DNA from: Methanobacteriota archaeon
GTDB taxonomy: Archaea > Thermoplasmatota > Poseidoniia > Poseidoniales > Poseidoniaceae
Direction: 5' to 3'
Length of the DNA stretch: 7,119 bases
Assembly (NCBI GenBank): GCA_002727515.1
Contig: PBXF01000011.1
Location: 22,427-29,545 of the forward strand
This document shows, piece by piece, positions 6,383-7,119 of the stretch. The notes beneath the pieces were generated by a model, which worked only from the letters and a program-made list of their open reading frames with translations, made no database searches and had not been told where the DNA came from. The position numbers and the translations under genes were made by a program. The stretch's first letter is position 1. Each line of letters begins with the position of its first letter.

Positions 6383-7119
6383 ATGCGTTATCTAATTCCG
6401 ATAATGATATTGTTTTCACTGACTATTCCTTCAGTGGCCACTGCTCAAGCACCATCAAATGAATGGGATATTGGTTGGGAAAGCGATGATGAAGTTGAAA
6501 TTATGATTTTAGATTCATCGTATAACTTCAATTTAGTGATTGAGTTTTGGGTTGACAATTCACGTCCAGTTCCTGCTAACCTCGAATTTGTAGTTGAAAC
6601 CAATGAGGATTTTACAGTAGATGATCCAGGATCTGCATCTGTCGATGCGAACACAAACGAATCTTTCGAGATAACAATCACAGGTTCAGGTTTAGATGAA
6701 TTAAACGAATTAATAGATGCAAGAGCACAACATTACGATATAGTTACGTTGACTGCTAATTTGATGGTTGGTGAACAATCCAGTGACTCCAGAGAAATAG
6801 AGAAAAAAGTACAATTTTCTCCAGTTTATCAATTCACATATCCATCAATTGAAGATGTCAACGCTGACATGAAGGCTGGAACTGACAAAGAAGTCACAAT
6901 CGAGATAGCCAACAAAGGGAATGTTGATGATGCCATCAAGAGGATACAATTTTCATTCAAAGGCTGTCCACAAATGGATTACCAAGTGGTATCTGGATTG
7001 CAAACTGGTACAGTTATTTCGGACAAGACAAGCGGCGTAATAAAATTGCTTTCACCTTCTAGTCATCCTGACAAGACATGTACATTTGAAGTTAGTACAG
7101 TCAGTGAAGGTAGTAATCT
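6383..7119 (+). CDS. Secreted or cell-surface beta-rich protein of unknown function, 3' end outside window
   Basis: The frame is open from the ATG at 6383 to the window end: 245 residues, no stop. Residues 1-22 are a signal peptide (MRYL, hydrophobic core IPIMILFSLTIPSV, then ATAQA with a probable cut after ATA or AQA). The mature part is acidic and looks like two consecutive Ig-like or CARDB-like beta domains. The first is about 28-143 (NLVIEFWVDN, LEFVVETNEDF, SFEITITGSG, VTLTANLMVG). The second starts near 145, with KEVTIEIANKGNVDDA at 169-184, a typical 'N.G' strand turn of CARDB/NEW3-type domains. C195 and C233 in the second domain could form a disulfide. GAGG at 6370-6373 is a plausible ribosome site, and only 4 bp separate the start from the stop of the FAD subunit, so it may be co-transcribed with the hydroxylase genes. 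A link in function is not evident, since the hydroxylase is cytoplasmic and this protein is exported. I do not recognise the family beyond the fold type. Confidence 0.75.
   Translation, partial: MRYLIPIMILFSLTIPSVATAQAPSNEWDIGWESDDEVEIMILDSSYNFNLVIEFWVDNSRPVPANLEFVVETNEDFTVDDPGSASVDANTNESFEITITGSGLDELNELIDARAQHYDIVTLTANLMVGEQSSDSREIEKKVQFSPVYQFTYPSIEDVNADMKAGTDKEVTIEIANKGNVDDAIKRIQFSFKGCPQMDYQVVSGLQTGTVISDKTSGVIKLLSPSSHPDKTCTFEVSTVSEGSN

Larger units (their letters stand above)
584..7119 (+). other. Probable plus-strand transcription unit: acyltransferase, hcrC-, hcrA- and hcrB-like genes, secreted protein
   Basis: Five consecutive plus-strand genes have gaps of 60, 6, -1 and 4 bp. The three hydroxylase genes are coupled beyond reasonable doubt. 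The 60 bp gap at 1961-2020 has no recognisable promoter or terminator hairpin, so inclusion of the acyltransferase is plausible but unproven. The last gene may equally have its own promoter inside the FAD subunit gene. Confidence 0.5.

Noticed and set aside
1..7119. CRISPR array, tRNA or rRNA gene, insertion sequence or phage element
   Set aside because: No regularly spaced repeats, no cloverleaf-like segment, no transposase or integrase motif and no terminal inverted repeats were seen. Nearly all of the window is accounted for by coding sequence.

Overview
The window looks like a piece of genome from an uncultured, probably marine euryarchaeon of the Marine Group II/III (Poseidoniales-like) type. 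This is inferred from style only: AT-leaning coding DNA, very tight gene spacing, and large secreted proteins with short signal peptides followed by acidic, Ig-like or subtilase-type sequence. No rRNA, ribosomal protein or other marker gene is present, so the taxonomic call is tentative and a bacterial host is not excluded.

Layout. Positions 482 to 1 (minus strand) hold the 5' part of a secreted subtilisin-like protease: signal peptide, Asp/Gly-rich calcium-loop-like segment, propeptide, and the first residues leading into the catalytic domain. A divergent gap of about 100 bp (486-583) separates it from a plus-strand set of five genes. The first (584-1960) is a membrane-associated glycerolipid acyltransferase of the PlsC/GPAT superfamily. 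Then come three contiguous genes (2021-2623, 2630-5434, 5434-6378) for a complete three-subunit molybdenum hydroxylase: a 2x[2Fe-2S] subunit, a molybdopterin catalytic subunit and an FAD subunit. Four bases later (6383 to the window end) starts a secreted beta-rich protein that is cut off by the window.

The central point is the identity of the molybdenum enzyme. The FAD subunit carries the cysteine-rich insertion that separates 4-hydroxybenzoyl-CoA reductase (HCR, HcrB) from ordinary xanthine/aldehyde/CO dehydrogenases. In HCR this insertion holds an extra [4Fe-4S] cluster that lets low-potential electrons flow towards the molybdenum site, so that the phenolic OH of 4-hydroxybenzoyl-CoA is reductively removed. 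The order here is small (HcrC-like), large (HcrA-like), FAD (HcrB-like). The genes are translationally coupled: a Shine-Dalgarno over the stop codon at the first junction, and a TGATG stop/start overlap at the second. The large subunit is well beyond the usual length of about 770 residues, with added N- and C-terminal segments. The CoA ligase, ferredoxin and ring-reductase partners expected for anaerobic aromatic degradation are not in this window, so the true substrate and direction of the reaction are open.

The acyltransferase is the second point of interest. If the host is an archaeon, an ester-forming glycerolipid acyltransferase bears on the reported presence of bacterial-type lipid genes in Marine Group II/III. 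The copy here also has a shortened middle region that lacks the usual acceptor-binding motif.
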